From Sulfuricaulis sp049587675 (lineage in GTDB: Bacteria > Pseudomonadota > Gammaproteobacteria > Acidiferrobacterales > Sulfurifustaceae), in assembly GCF_049587675.1 (NCBI RefSeq), contig NZ_JBAVEJ010000193.1, forward strand, positions 1-35,946: a stretch of DNA of 35,946 nt. The letters run 5' to 3'. Below, piece after piece: positions 9,482 to 20,611 of the stretch (position 1 is its first letter; every line of letters begins with the position of its first letter). The translations under genes were made by a program, and so were the position numbers. Under the pieces are notes generated by a model, which worked only from the letters and a program-made list of their open reading frames with translations, made no database searches and was not told the DNA's origin.

Positions 9482-10264
9482 TCACACGAAGAAAACATAA
9501 GAAATGATTCCATCGAGCAGGAAAATCGTCAGTAGGTTGCGCATGACAGCCCCGGTCGCGGCGCGCGGTATGGCGGTCACGGTGCCGCTCGCGCGCAGGC
9601 CGTAATAGCAGGAGGTAATCGAGATCACCAACCCGAAGATGAAGGCCTTGAGCAGCGAAACCAGCACCTCGGCCAGGCTCAGCGTCGTGATGACGCCGGA
9701 AAGGCTTTTAATGAACGGCATGAACCCCATGACGGCAGCAAACGCATAACCCATCACGATCGCCGTCATCTGGAAATAGAAGGTGACGGCCACGACGGAG
9801 AGCGTGATGCCGGCGATGCGCGGCACCACCAGGTAGTCGCCGGGCGAAATGCCCATGAACCGGAGATGGTCGATCTCGCCGCGGATTTTCATGCTCGCCA
9901 GTTCCGAGGCAGTGGCCGAACTGCTGCGCGCAATGATCACGATGGCGGACAACAGCGGTCCGAGTTCGCGCACGATGGTCCAGAGCATGATCTTCGCCGT
10001 GAGCGCGATGTCCTGGCCCACCAGGCTGGTGACCTGGGTGGTGATCACGATGCCGGACAACGCGGCGATAACCGTGACCGCTCCCAGCGCCTCGACTCCG
10101 GTGAAATAGATCTGTTTCAGGAAAACGAGGCGTACCGGCGGCTTGCCCAAAGCGCCGAGCCGGCGGAAAGAGTAAAACAGGAGTTCGTGGAAACCTTTCC
10201 AGTAATCGCCGGCGCCGAGCACCGCCCTGCCGATTCGTCCCGGGTTGATGAGCGCCGTGCTCAT
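9482..10264 (-). CDS. mlaE: MlaE-family ABC permease
   Basis: The 260-residue inner-membrane protein belongs to the MlaE/YrbE permease family. It shows several long hydrophobic segments and the conserved central stretch REAGPLLSAI-like (here VRELGPLLSAIVIIARSSSA), followed by the family's cytoplasmic coupling segment ASELASMKIRGEIDHLRFMG. MlaE proteins move phospholipids between the inner membrane and an MCE partner. It starts 13 bp after aroC and is followed by the degenerate ATPase and the MCE gene, a reordered Mla set that lacks mlaC and mlaB in this window. Confidence 0.9.
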   Translation of the reverse strand: MSTALINPGRIGRAVLGAGDYWKGFHELLFYSFRRLGALGKPPVRLVFLKQIYFTGVEALGAVTVIAALSGIVITTQVTSLVGQDIALTAKIMLWTIVRELGPLLSAIVIIARSSSATASELASMKIRGEIDHLRFMGISPGDYLVVPRIAGITLSVVAVTFYFQMTAIVMGYAFAAVMGFMPFIKSLSGVITTLSLAEVLVSLLKAFIFGLVISITSCYYGLRASGTVTAIPRAATGAVMRNLLTIFLLDGIISYVFFV

Positions 10265-10277
10265 GCTCGCGGGAATC

Positions 10278-11375
10278 TCAGACGCTGCCGGGGATCACGG
10301 GTGTGGGACTTTTTACGTCGAGGTTCTGCGCGCGATGCCGCAGCACGTGATCCATCAGTACGATGGCGAGCATCGCTTCGGCGATGGGAGTCGCGCGAAT
10401 TCCCACACACGGATCGTGACGGCCGGTGGTGGCAATCTCAACGGCCTCGCCCTTCACGTTCACCGTGCGACCGGACAGACGGATGCTGGAGGTGGGCTTG
10501 AGCGCCATACTGACCACGATGTCCTGACCGGTAGAAATGCCGCCGAGAATGCCTCCGGCGTTGTTCGAGAGAAAACCCTTGGGCGTGATTTCGTCGCGAT
10601 GTTCCGTGCCCTTCTGCTCCACCGCGCGGAAACCCGCGCCGATCTCGACGCCCTTCACGGCGTTGATGCTCATCATCGCGTAGGCGATGTCCGCGTCTAG
10701 CCGGTCGAACACCGGCTCGCCCAGGCCCACGGGCACATGCGAGGCGACGATATTGATGCGCGCGCCGATGGAATTTCCTTCCTTGCGCAGCGCGTCCATA
10801 TAAGCCTCCAGCTCGGGAACTTTCGAGGCGTCAGAACAGAAGAAAGCATTATTTTCGACTTCGCTCCAATCCTTGAGCTCGATCTTGATCGGCCCGAGCT
10901 GCGCGAGGTAACCACGAATCGTCACGCCATAGCGTTCATGAAGATATTTCCTGGCGATTGCGCCGGCCGCCACGCGCATCGCGGTTTCTCGCGCCGACGA
11001 GCGTCCGCCGCCGCGGTAGTCGCGCAGCCCGTACTTTTGCAAATAGGTGAAATCCGCGTGACCCGGGCGGAACCGGTCCTCGATCTTGGAATAATCCTTC
11101 GAACGCTGATCGGTGTTCAGGATCTGCAGTCCGATCGGCGTACCGGTGGTTTTGCCCTCGAATACTCCCGAAAGAATCTTGACTTCGTCGGACTCGCGCC
11201 GTTGCGTGGTGTGCCGCGATTGGCCGGGCTTGCGCCGATCGAGGTCAGGCTGGATATCGGCCTCGGACAGCGCCATACCGGGCGGGCAACCATCCACGAT
11301 GGCGATATAGGCCGGGCCGTGGGATTCCCCCGCGGTGGTGACGGTGAAAAGCTTGCCGATGGTGTTGCCGGACAT
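10278..11375 (-). CDS. aroC: Chorismate synthase
   Basis: AroC converts 5-enolpyruvylshikimate-3-phosphate to chorismate using reduced FMN, the last step of the shikimate pathway. The 365-residue protein has the N-terminal GKLFTVTTAGESHGPA motif, the RPGHADFTYLQKYGLRDYRGGGRSSARET block split by a few residues from the start of the FMN site, and the C-terminal RHDPCVGIRATPIAEAMLAIVL. Length is normal. It heads the tight minus-strand run that continues with the Mla-like genes, with only 13 bp to mlaE. Upstream lies copy 1 of the 123-bp repeat, where its promoter might be. Confidence 0.97.
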   Translation of the reverse strand: MSGNTIGKLFTVTTAGESHGPAYIAIVDGCPPGMALSEADIQPDLDRRKPGQSRHTTQRRESDEVKILSGVFEGKTTGTPIGLQILNTDQRSKDYSKIEDRFRPGHADFTYLQKYGLRDYRGGGRSSARETAMRVAAGAIARKYLHERYGVTIRGYLAQLGPIKIELKDWSEVENNAFFCSDASKVPELEAYMDALRKEGNSIGARINIVASHVPVGLGEPVFDRLDADIAYAMMSINAVKGVEIGAGFRAVEQKGTEHRDEITPKGFLSNNAGGILGGISTGQDIVVSMALKPTSSIRLSGRTVNVKGEAVEIATTGRHDPCVGIRATPIAEAMLAIVLMDHVLRHRAQNLDVKSPTPVIPGSV

Positions 11376-11414
11376 GCTGGCATGTTACCGACAAAGCCGG
11401 CAGCGAACAAATAC

Positions 11415-11537
11415 AGCCGCCGGATCCCGAGGCGCAGGTCTTTCGGAGACGGCGGCAGTAGCGCCCAAGGAAACTTAGTTCATTGCGGCTGCTGCGCTCA
11501 TTACCGAAGGAGTGTTCGCCTCGGGCACTGGGCGCTA
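11415..11537. repeat. 123-bp structured repeat, copy 1
   Basis: This stretch matches 16684-16806 over its whole length, with only scattered substitutions and two compensating 1-bp indels. It contains the inverted repeat TAGCGCCCA (11459-11467) / TGGGCGCTA (11529-11537). This copy also has CCCGAGGCG (11426-11434) pairing with CGCCTCGGG (11517-11525). It separates aroC from the small gene to its right, and its last three bases serve as that gene's TAG stop on the minus strand. It looks like a MITE-like or structured intergenic element; no transposase is present. Confidence 0.75.
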
Positions 11538-11852
11538 GGCTTGGAATCCGGTCTTGTAGGTGTAGTTCAATGCCGCGAACAGGTCGAGGAATGGAATCCT
11601 CTCCTTCCACGCGGACACCAGCGGCATGAACGGCAGATCCTCGCCCTGGCCGATGGCATGCTTGCCCTGCAGGATATCGGTATGCAGTTTCTTGAGATCG
11701 CTCGACAGCTTTTCATAGACCGGCAGAATGTCGGAAAACACGCTGTCTTCCGGGTCGCCTTCGTCTTCGGCGCACATAAGAACATCTTCGATTTCGAAGA
11801 TCGCCTGATCGATCAGATCCAGATACTCATCCTGCGTGCGTGGTGTCATCAT
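11535..11852 (-). CDS. Hypothetical acidic protein, 105 aa
   Basis: A cytosolic, acidic and probably helical protein with no signal or membrane segment (it begins MMTPRTQDEYLDLIDQAIFEIEDVL). I do not recognise the family by name. Two adjacent ATG codons could start it. It lies upstream of aroC in the same direction. Its stop codon coincides with the first bases of the 123-bp repeat on this strand, so insertion of the element may have set its present C-terminus. Confidence 0.65.
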   Translation of the reverse strand: MMTPRTQDEYLDLIDQAIFEIEDVLMCAEDEGDPEDSVFSDILPVYEKLSSDLKKLHTDILQGKHAIGQGEDLPFMPLVSAWKERIPFLDLFAALNYTYKTGFQA

Positions 11853-11907
11853 GAACAGTTCACTCTGAATAAAACAGGTGGCAGATGCTTAGGGAAGCTC
11901 ATATATA

Positions 11908-12003
11908 GTCCGTTCATGGTGAGCTTGTCGAACCACGAACGGACGAATCACCCGCGATTGGCGGTATTCCCCGTTCACCCTTCGACTGGCTCAGGGCGAA
12001 TGG
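11908..12003. repeat. Pair of REP-like palindromes
   Basis: Two hairpin-forming units occur here. The first spans 11908-11944 and has 13-bp arms (GTCCGTTCATGGT against ACCACGAACGGAC, one mismatch) around a GAGCTTGTCGA loop. The second spans 11971-12003, with CCGTTCACCCT against AGGGCGAATGG around TCGACTGGCTC. These sequences resemble the widespread extragenic palindromes of proteobacteria that contain GAGCTTGTCGAAC and CTTCGAC-GGCTCAGGGCGAA cores. They lie over the 3' end of the MipA/OmpV gene. Confidence 0.75.
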
Positions 12004-12828
12004 GAGACCTACTTGAGACTTTCCGCGAGACGTGGTCAGTATCCAGGCAATGCCGACACCCGCCATGAACGAATTGTTCTTTTTGACCAGCGGGCTGTCC
12101 GCGAAGACCGCCCCGGAAAGATTATCATAGCGCGTGAACGCGCTAACCCAGAAGCGCGGGTATCGCCGGCTCGCCGCAAGCGTCAGCCGGCTGCCACTGT
12201 AACCGGCCCGCGCATCGTAGGCAGGTCGCGCGGCCGTGGCAAAGGCTGGCTGAACCTCATAATAATAATCGTGGTAGTCCTCGGAGGCGTACATCGGTCC
12301 CACGGCAACACCGATATCCCAACCTCCGGCAAGGCCGGTGGCATCGAAATTGAGATTGGGCTCAAACACCCAGCCGATTCGCTGAACATGCCTGAGATCG
12401 GTGGCGACCGCGGCACGTATCGGCAGCCGTAGCGACCAGACGCGATCGCGGGCTTCGTTGTACGCGAGAAAAACATGGAGCGAAGGGCCCGCTTCGACCG
12501 TGAAATCGATGTCCGCCATGCCGCTGCGCGCGTCGTTTCGGTTGCTCTTCGCCGGGGGCCCGGCATTGAGGCTGATATCGAGCCTGAAGCGGTCCGATCT
12601 GAACAAATCGCCGTGGGCGCCCTCACGGTCAATCTTGAAGATGTCTCCCCGATACTGGACATAGGGCAACGGCAGCAGATACCCGCGCTGCACATCCGAA
12701 CCTCGATAATCGGGAATGCTCAACCCGGCCACGCCCAGGCCAAATTCCCAGAGTGGCAATTCGTCGGCATGCGCCTGGCCCGCGAGTAGACCGGCAGACA
12801 GAAATGCAAAACGAAGTATTTGTCGCAT
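11914..12828 (-). CDS. MipA/OmpV-family outer membrane protein
   Basis: The preferred start at 12828 gives MRQILRFAFLSAGLLAGQAHA, a clean signal peptide; an ATG 6 bp upstream and another 42 bp upstream are less likely. The mature part has the family opening, LPLWEFGLGVAGLSIPDYRGS, then PLPYVQYRGDIFKID, and alternating strands typical of a small beta-barrel. The barrel seems to end near SFMAGVGIAWILTTSRG. The remaining 30 or so residues (including ALSQSKGERG) are translated from the two REP-like palindromes, so the natural C-terminus has been extended. Whether the barrel still inserts correctly is unknown. It is divergent from the GumN-family gene. Confidence 0.8.
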   Translation of the reverse strand: MRQILRFAFLSAGLLAGQAHADELPLWEFGLGVAGLSIPDYRGSDVQRGYLLPLPYVQYRGDIFKIDREGAHGDLFRSDRFRLDISLNAGPPAKSNRNDARSGMADIDFTVEAGPSLHVFLAYNEARDRVWSLRLPIRAAVATDLRHVQRIGWVFEPNLNFDATGLAGGWDIGVAVGPMYASEDYHDYYYEVQPAFATAARPAYDARAGYSGSRLTLAASRRYPRFWVSAFTRYDNLSGAVFADSPLVKKNNSFMAGVGIAWILTTSRGKSQVGLPFALSQSKGERGIPPIAGDSSVRGSTSSP

Positions 12829-12887
12829 CGGCATTCCTAATATACTCTTGGCTACATGGTAATCGGGCACTCATCCTGACACCACCC

Positions 12888-13862
12888 ATGCGCGGCGCCG
12901 GTTTCCCGTCATCAGACTCGACTCAGTCCACGACTGGTCCGTATTCATTTCTCAAACATCTTTTCACTCTTTTATGTGCCCTGCTGTTCACTTCAGGCGC
13001 GGCACTTGCCGCGACGGCAACGAATACCGGCGTCCCCGCGCAGGCCAAACTGCCAGCGGCGGTCAAATATGCCAAGGGGCTGTTATGGAAAATCGAGGCG
13101 CCGGGCGCCGCAACGAGCTATCTATTCGGCACGATCCATTCCGAGGACAAGCGCGTCACATCCCTGCCGGGACCGGTAATCAAGGCGCTCGACGCGTCGA
13201 ACCGCTTCACAATGGAGGCGATCATCGACGGTGATGGACTCGTGCACATGGCCGAGGCCATGTACTTCAACGACGGCCGAACCCTGGAACAAGTGATCGG
13301 CAAAAAACTGTACGATGAATCGATCAAGGCGCTGGCCGCGCGCGGCATTCCGACGCTCGGCGTGGAGAAACAGAAACCCTGGGCGGTGATGATGGCGCTG
13401 TCCATGCCGCCGCCGAAAACCGGGGAGTCTCTCGACCTCATCCTGCAGGACCGGGCCACGCGCCAGAACAAGCCCGTCTCCGGGCTCGAAACCATCCAGG
13501 AACAAGTGGCGGTATTCGATGAACTGCCCCTGCCGGACCAGGTCGCACTCCTGAAACAGGCGGTACAAGAACAGAACACTTTCGAAAAAGATCTCGAGGA
13601 GATGATCGAGGCCTATCTCGCCCGCGATATCGCCGCCCTGGCCGAGGCCAGTGAAAAGCACAAACCGGACAATGACCGACTATATCGATCCGTCATGGAC
13701 CGGCTGCTGACGCGGCGCAATACGCGCATGGCCGAGCGCATGGGGCCTATACTCAAGGATGGTGGCGCCTTCATCGCCGTGGGGGCCGCCCACCTCCCGG
13801 GCGAATCCGGGTTGTTGAATCTTCTCGCGAAAGCCGGTTATCGTGTCACCCCTGTCTACTAA
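12888..13862 (+). CDS. TraB/GumN-family exported protein
   Basis: The ATG at 12888 gives 324 residues, avoiding an overlap with the divergent MipA gene. An N-terminal export signal (FLKHLFTLLCALLFTSGAALA) is preceded by a longer than usual polar stretch. The mature protein has the family motifs LWKIEAPGAATSYLFGTIHS near its start, GLETIQEQVAVFDELP in the middle, and FIAVGAAHLPGESGLLNLL near the C-terminus. The conserved GTIH and GAAHL histidines fit the proposed metal-dependent hydrolase fold of the TraB/PrgY/GumN group. The true substrate is not known for most members. The gene is intact. Confidence 0.85.
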   Translation: MRGAGFPSSDSTQSTTGPYSFLKHLFTLLCALLFTSGAALAATATNTGVPAQAKLPAAVKYAKGLLWKIEAPGAATSYLFGTIHSEDKRVTSLPGPVIKALDASNRFTMEAIIDGDGLVHMAEAMYFNDGRTLEQVIGKKLYDESIKALAARGIPTLGVEKQKPWAVMMALSMPPPKTGESLDLILQDRATRQNKPVSGLETIQEQVAVFDELPLPDQVALLKQAVQEQNTFEKDLEEMIEAYLARDIAALAEASEKHKPDNDRLYRSVMDRLLTRRNTRMAERMGPILKDGGAFIAVGAAHLPGESGLLNLLAKAGYRVTPVY

Positions 13863-13889
13863 GAAACACTGTATAACAAGGAGACGGAC

Positions 13890-14960
13890 ATTCCTTCCCG
13901 CAAACCCAAAAATCGAAAACGACGCAAAAAATCGTCGTCACGCCGTCCTGTGATGACGTCCTGGACTCGCCGGTCCGACGAACATCTGCTCGACACGCGC
14001 TTGTGCGATCTGGGGCTGACGCTCGCGGGCACCAAGTTGCAGAAGGAAATCGAGTCTCTTTACCGGGAACTGGAAAGCCGCGGCTTCGTGTTCCGTCCGC
14101 ACACCTGGCTGTCGGACTGCTGGTTCTGTCCCGACGGGGTCCCGGGTTTCGCGATACCGTTCTATCTCGCGCACCCGCGGCTCATGCGCCTGGAAAAAGC
14201 ACACATGCTTGAATTCGACGGCAACACCGCGGAGTCGCGGATGAAACTGCTGCGGCACGAAACCGCGCACGCGCTCGCCAACGCATTCCGGCTGCACCTC
14301 AAGCAGAGCTGGCGCCGGCGCTTCGGGCGCGCGAGCAAGATCTATCCCGAAAGCTATCTGCCGCGGCCCTACAGCCGCAATTACGTCCTGCATCTCGACA
14401 ACTGGTACGCCCAAAGCCATCCGGCGGAAGATTGGGCGGAAACCTTCGCGGTATGGCTGGATCCGGATTCACGCTGGCGTGAGAAATACCGCGACTGGCC
14501 GGCGCTCAAGAAACTCAATTACGTCGACGGGCTGATGAAAGAAATCGTGGGGCATTCTCCGCCGGTGCGCACCAAGAAGCAGATCGAATCAACCACCACG
14601 CTGCGCATCACGCTGCGCGAATATTACGCGGAAAAGCAAACGCGACTGCAACAGGATCTGCCGCGTTTCCATGAACAGCAGTTGCGGCAGATCTTCCCGG
14701 CCGCGGGCGGACGCAAGAACGAAAGAGCGGCGCATTTCATCCGCCGCCTGCGGCGCGAGGCGATCGCCACGGTGGCGCGCTGGACTTCGGATTCGCGCTA
14801 CCGCATCAACCTCACCATCGAGGACATGATCCACCATTGCGAGGAAATGAACCTGCACGCCTCGCGCAACCGCGAGGAAACCAAGATCGCCCTCATCTCC
14901 TCGCTCGTCATGCTCTACATGGGTTCCCTGCGCAGCGGGACCTCACGCCTTGCCATATGA
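13890..14960 (+). CDS. Putative zinc-binding metallopeptidase (HExxH), likely ATT start
   Basis: The product has the zinc motif HETAHA (H103, E104, H107 counted from the GTG at 13950) and a downstream DWAETFAVWL that supplies a likely third ligand, Glu164. This pattern resembles the putative zinc-binding metallopeptidases of the Peptidase_Mx type (family named from memory). The start is unusual: the GTG-ATG at 13950 has no ribosome site, whereas a strong AAGGAG at 13878-13883 lies 6 bp before an in-frame ATT at 13890. Starting there adds 20 residues, rich in Lys and Arg. The stop overlaps the next ATG (ATGA), so it is translationally coupled to the ATP-grasp gene. Confidence 0.75.
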   Translation: MPSRKPKNRKRRKKSSSRRPVMTSWTRRSDEHLLDTRLCDLGLTLAGTKLQKEIESLYRELESRGFVFRPHTWLSDCWFCPDGVPGFAIPFYLAHPRLMRLEKAHMLEFDGNTAESRMKLLRHETAHALANAFRLHLKQSWRRRFGRASKIYPESYLPRPYSRNYVLHLDNWYAQSHPAEDWAETFAVWLDPDSRWREKYRDWPALKKLNYVDGLMKEIVGHSPPVRTKKQIESTTTLRITLREYYAEKQTRLQQDLPRFHEQQLRQIFPAAGGRKNERAAHFIRRLRREAIATVARWTSDSRYRINLTIEDMIHHCEEMNLHASRNREETKIALISSLVMLYMGSLRSGTSRLAI

Positions 14961-15976
14961 AAAAACTGCGCGTCATGATGGTGGTGCACTACACGCTGGT
15001 GCCGCCGGATGACTTGAGCAACAAGGATGACCCGCGGATGGAGAAATACCGCACCGAGTACGACGTCAAAACCGCGCTGTTGAATCTCGGCCATGAGGTG
15101 CAAGTGGTCGGCGTCTACGATGATCTGGCGCCGATTCGAAAAATGAACGAGGAATGGAAGCCGCACATCGTGTTCAACCTGCTGGAAGACTTCGCCGGCA
15201 ACAGCGCCTTCGACTACTACGTCGTCAGTTATTTCGAAATGATGCGCATCCCTTATACCGGCTGCAACCCCCGCGGGCTGCTGCTGGCGCGCGACAAGGC
15301 GCTGACCAAGATGATCCTGACTTATCACCGCATCAGCGTTCCGGACTTCGATGTATTCCGTCTCGGGCGCAAGATCAGCCGTCGTCGAAAATTCACCTAC
15401 CCGCTGATCGTCAAATCCCTGACCGAAGAAGGTTCGGTGGGCATCGCCCAAGCCTCGTACGTGGAGAACGAAACCCAGTTGCGCGAGCGCGTCGCGCTGA
15501 TCCACGAGAAACTCCACGGCGACGCCATCGCCGAGCAGTACATTGACGGCCGTGAACTCTACGTCACCGTTCTGGGGAATGCCAAGCTGGAAGTGCTGCC
15601 CATCCGTGAACTGGAATTCGGCGGCACCGAGCCCGGCACGCCGCGCATGGCGACCTACAAGGTCAAGTGGGACGACAAGTATCGCGAGCGTTGGAAGATT
15701 GAGTATCAGTTCGCGCGCAACCTGCCGAACGGCATGGCCGAACGTATCGGCCACCTCTGCAAGCGCGTCTATCACCTGCTCGACATGAACGGCTACGGCC
15801 GGATCGACCTGCGCGTGACGGCCGACGGCGAGCTCTATGTACTTGAAGCGAACCCCAACCCCGGGATCGCCCGCGACGAGGATTGCAGCCTCTCCGCCAT
15901 CAAGTCAGGATTGAGCTACGAGGACTTCATTCAACGTATTCTCCATCTGGGAACGACGGCACGTTCCATCGAGTAA
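14957..15976 (+). CDS. ATP-grasp ligase, D-Ala-D-Ala ligase-like
   Basis: The 339-residue protein begins MKKLRVMMVVHYTLVPPDD. Its ATP-grasp core runs from about residue 100 to 325. Conserved features are YTGCNPRGLLLARDK and YPLIVKSLTEEGSVGI (ATP lysine and the glycine-rich loop), GRELYVTVLG, and YVLEANPNPGI with the metal-binding Glu and Asn. The overall order matches D-alanine-D-alanine ligase and related carboxylate-amine ligases, but the N-terminal part differs from Ddl, so it is not likely to be the cell-wall enzyme. It shares ATGA with the upstream metallopeptidase gene. A peptide or amino-acid ligation role is an inference. Confidence 0.85.
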   Translation: MKKLRVMMVVHYTLVPPDDLSNKDDPRMEKYRTEYDVKTALLNLGHEVQVVGVYDDLAPIRKMNEEWKPHIVFNLLEDFAGNSAFDYYVVSYFEMMRIPYTGCNPRGLLLARDKALTKMILTYHRISVPDFDVFRLGRKISRRRKFTYPLIVKSLTEEGSVGIAQASYVENETQLRERVALIHEKLHGDAIAEQYIDGRELYVTVLGNAKLEVLPIRELEFGGTEPGTPRMATYKVKWDDKYRERWKIEYQFARNLPNGMAERIGHLCKRVYHLLDMNGYGRIDLRVTADGELYVLEANPNPGIARDEDCSLSAIKSGLSYEDFIQRILHLGTTARSIE

Positions 15977-16074
15977 TCCCCGCGGGGTATTCAGACCCCC
16001 ATGTCGAGATATTCCCCGCGTTACTGGCCTGCATCTTGCTCTTCTTGAACCCCTGAATTTTGTACCCATATTAG

Positions 16075-16127
16075 TTGACTGAATTAGTAAGTTATAGATA
16101 GAATATTAGCGTATTCTAATATTCTAT
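16075..16127 (+). promoter_or_regulatory. Promoter with overlapping 12-bp-arm palindromic operator
   Basis: TTGACT at 16075-16080 and TAGAAT at 16099-16104, 18 bp apart, form a good sigma-70 promoter for the gene at 16183. The -10 lies inside a perfect inverted repeat, ATAGAATATTAG (16098-16109), 6-bp spacer, CTAATATTCTAT (16116-16127). The site is placed to block RNA polymerase, so it is probably a repressor operator. AT-rich palindromes of this type are used by ArsR-family repressors among others; the actual regulator is unknown. Confidence 0.65.
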
Positions 16128-16182
16128 GGGGATATTCGTAAATTAATGGCTATCAATTCGTAATGCGCGGAGGTGCTAAACC

Positions 16183-16641
16183 ATGACTCAACTCATCAAT
16201 GGCTTTCCAGCTGACGGAGTCGTGACGGTCAACAGGATGCTGCTCAAACCCGGGTACACCGTGGATGATCTTCAGGAACGCGTCGCCATGCTGTGCGAGA
16301 ACGTGAAGACTTATCACTCCGACACCGGCTTCGTCGGTGGTTTCGTCGCCCTGAACAGCGGTGCCATCTCGAACGAGGGCTCGACCATCGGCCAGGCGGT
16401 CGAAAACCCGCTCAAGGAGAGGGAAGCCTTGGTCGTGACGTTCTGGCGATCCTTCGAGGAACACGAACAGTCACATCGCAGCGAAACCTTCCAGCCTTTG
16501 TTCAAAAAGGTTCTGGAGTTGTGCGAGAACGGCAACGAAGAGATTGCCTACACCATGCTCTGGTCCGGCCGCGCCTATTCCTCGGAGGAGGCCAAAGCCG
16601 CACGCGCGGCCAAGGCCAAGTACGGAAGCAAGGCGGCATAA
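16183..16641 (+). CDS. Small protein resembling the catalytic half of sulfur oxygenase reductase
   Basis: The start has a clear GGAGGTG site at 16169-16175. The 152-residue product has no signal peptide. It shares a pattern with the N-terminal half of sulfur oxygenase reductase (SOR). These are a Cys (38) followed by HSDTGFVGGF (SOR has a Cys and then HPGFVGF), VVTFWRSFEEHEQSHR (SOR: a TFW block with HEEMHR), and YTMLW (SOR: SQMIWG). The histidines H94 and H98 match the HxxxH iron ligands of SOR. The third SOR ligand, a Glu after the MIW motif, is not clearly conserved here. SOR proper is about 310 residues, so this is a short relative with a ferredoxin-like alpha/beta fold. The comparison is from memory and the function is unproven. 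Confidence 0.6.
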   Translation: MTQLINGFPADGVVTVNRMLLKPGYTVDDLQERVAMLCENVKTYHSDTGFVGGFVALNSGAISNEGSTIGQAVENPLKEREALVVTFWRSFEEHEQSHRSETFQPLFKKVLELCENGNEEIAYTMLWSGRAYSSEEAKAARAAKAKYGSKAA

Positions 16642-16670
16642 CGCTGGATCGTCATCAGCCGTTTGATGTC

Positions 16671-16821
16671 CGACAACCCCGCTAGCCGCCGGTTCTGTGG
16701 CGCACCGCTTTCGGAGACGGTGGCATTAGCGCCCAAGAAAACATAGTTCATTGCGGCTATCTGCGCCCATTGCCGAAAGAGCATTCGCCTCGGGCACTGG
16801 GCGCTACAGGCGGGGTTGTCG
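16671..16821. repeat. 123-bp structured repeat, copy 2, with flanking inverted arms
   Basis: The core 16684-16806 matches 11415-11537. It has the inverted repeat TAGCGCCCA (16727-16735) / TGGGCGCTA (16798-16806). CTTTCGG near 16708 can pair with CCGAAAG near 16773. This copy also has perfect 12-bp outer arms, CGACAACCCCGC (16671-16682) and GCGGGGTTGTCG (16810-16821), absent from copy 1. It fills the gap between the SOR-like gene and metH. Confidence 0.75.
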
Positions 16822-16888
16822 TTCAAGCATTCACCGCGACTTTCCGGTAAACTCCATCGGCTCTAAATGAGCCAGAACGTGAAGAAGA

Positions 16889-20611
<3,723 letters not shown>

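Noticed and set aside
10737..12068. 443-codon plus-strand frame crossing aroC, the small gene and the palindromes
   Set aside because: It is antisense to aroC and passes through repeat copy 1 and the REP-like elements, so it cannot be one gene.
15977..16074. Hairpin from CGCGGGG (15981-15987) and CCCCGCG (16014-16020) as a terminator of the ATP-grasp gene
   Set aside because: The stem is only 7 bp with a 26-base loop and there is no T-run after it.
16642..16888. Cobalamin or SAM riboswitch upstream of metH
   Set aside because: The gap is taken up by repeat copy 2 and I found no conserved B12-box or SAM-box sequence.
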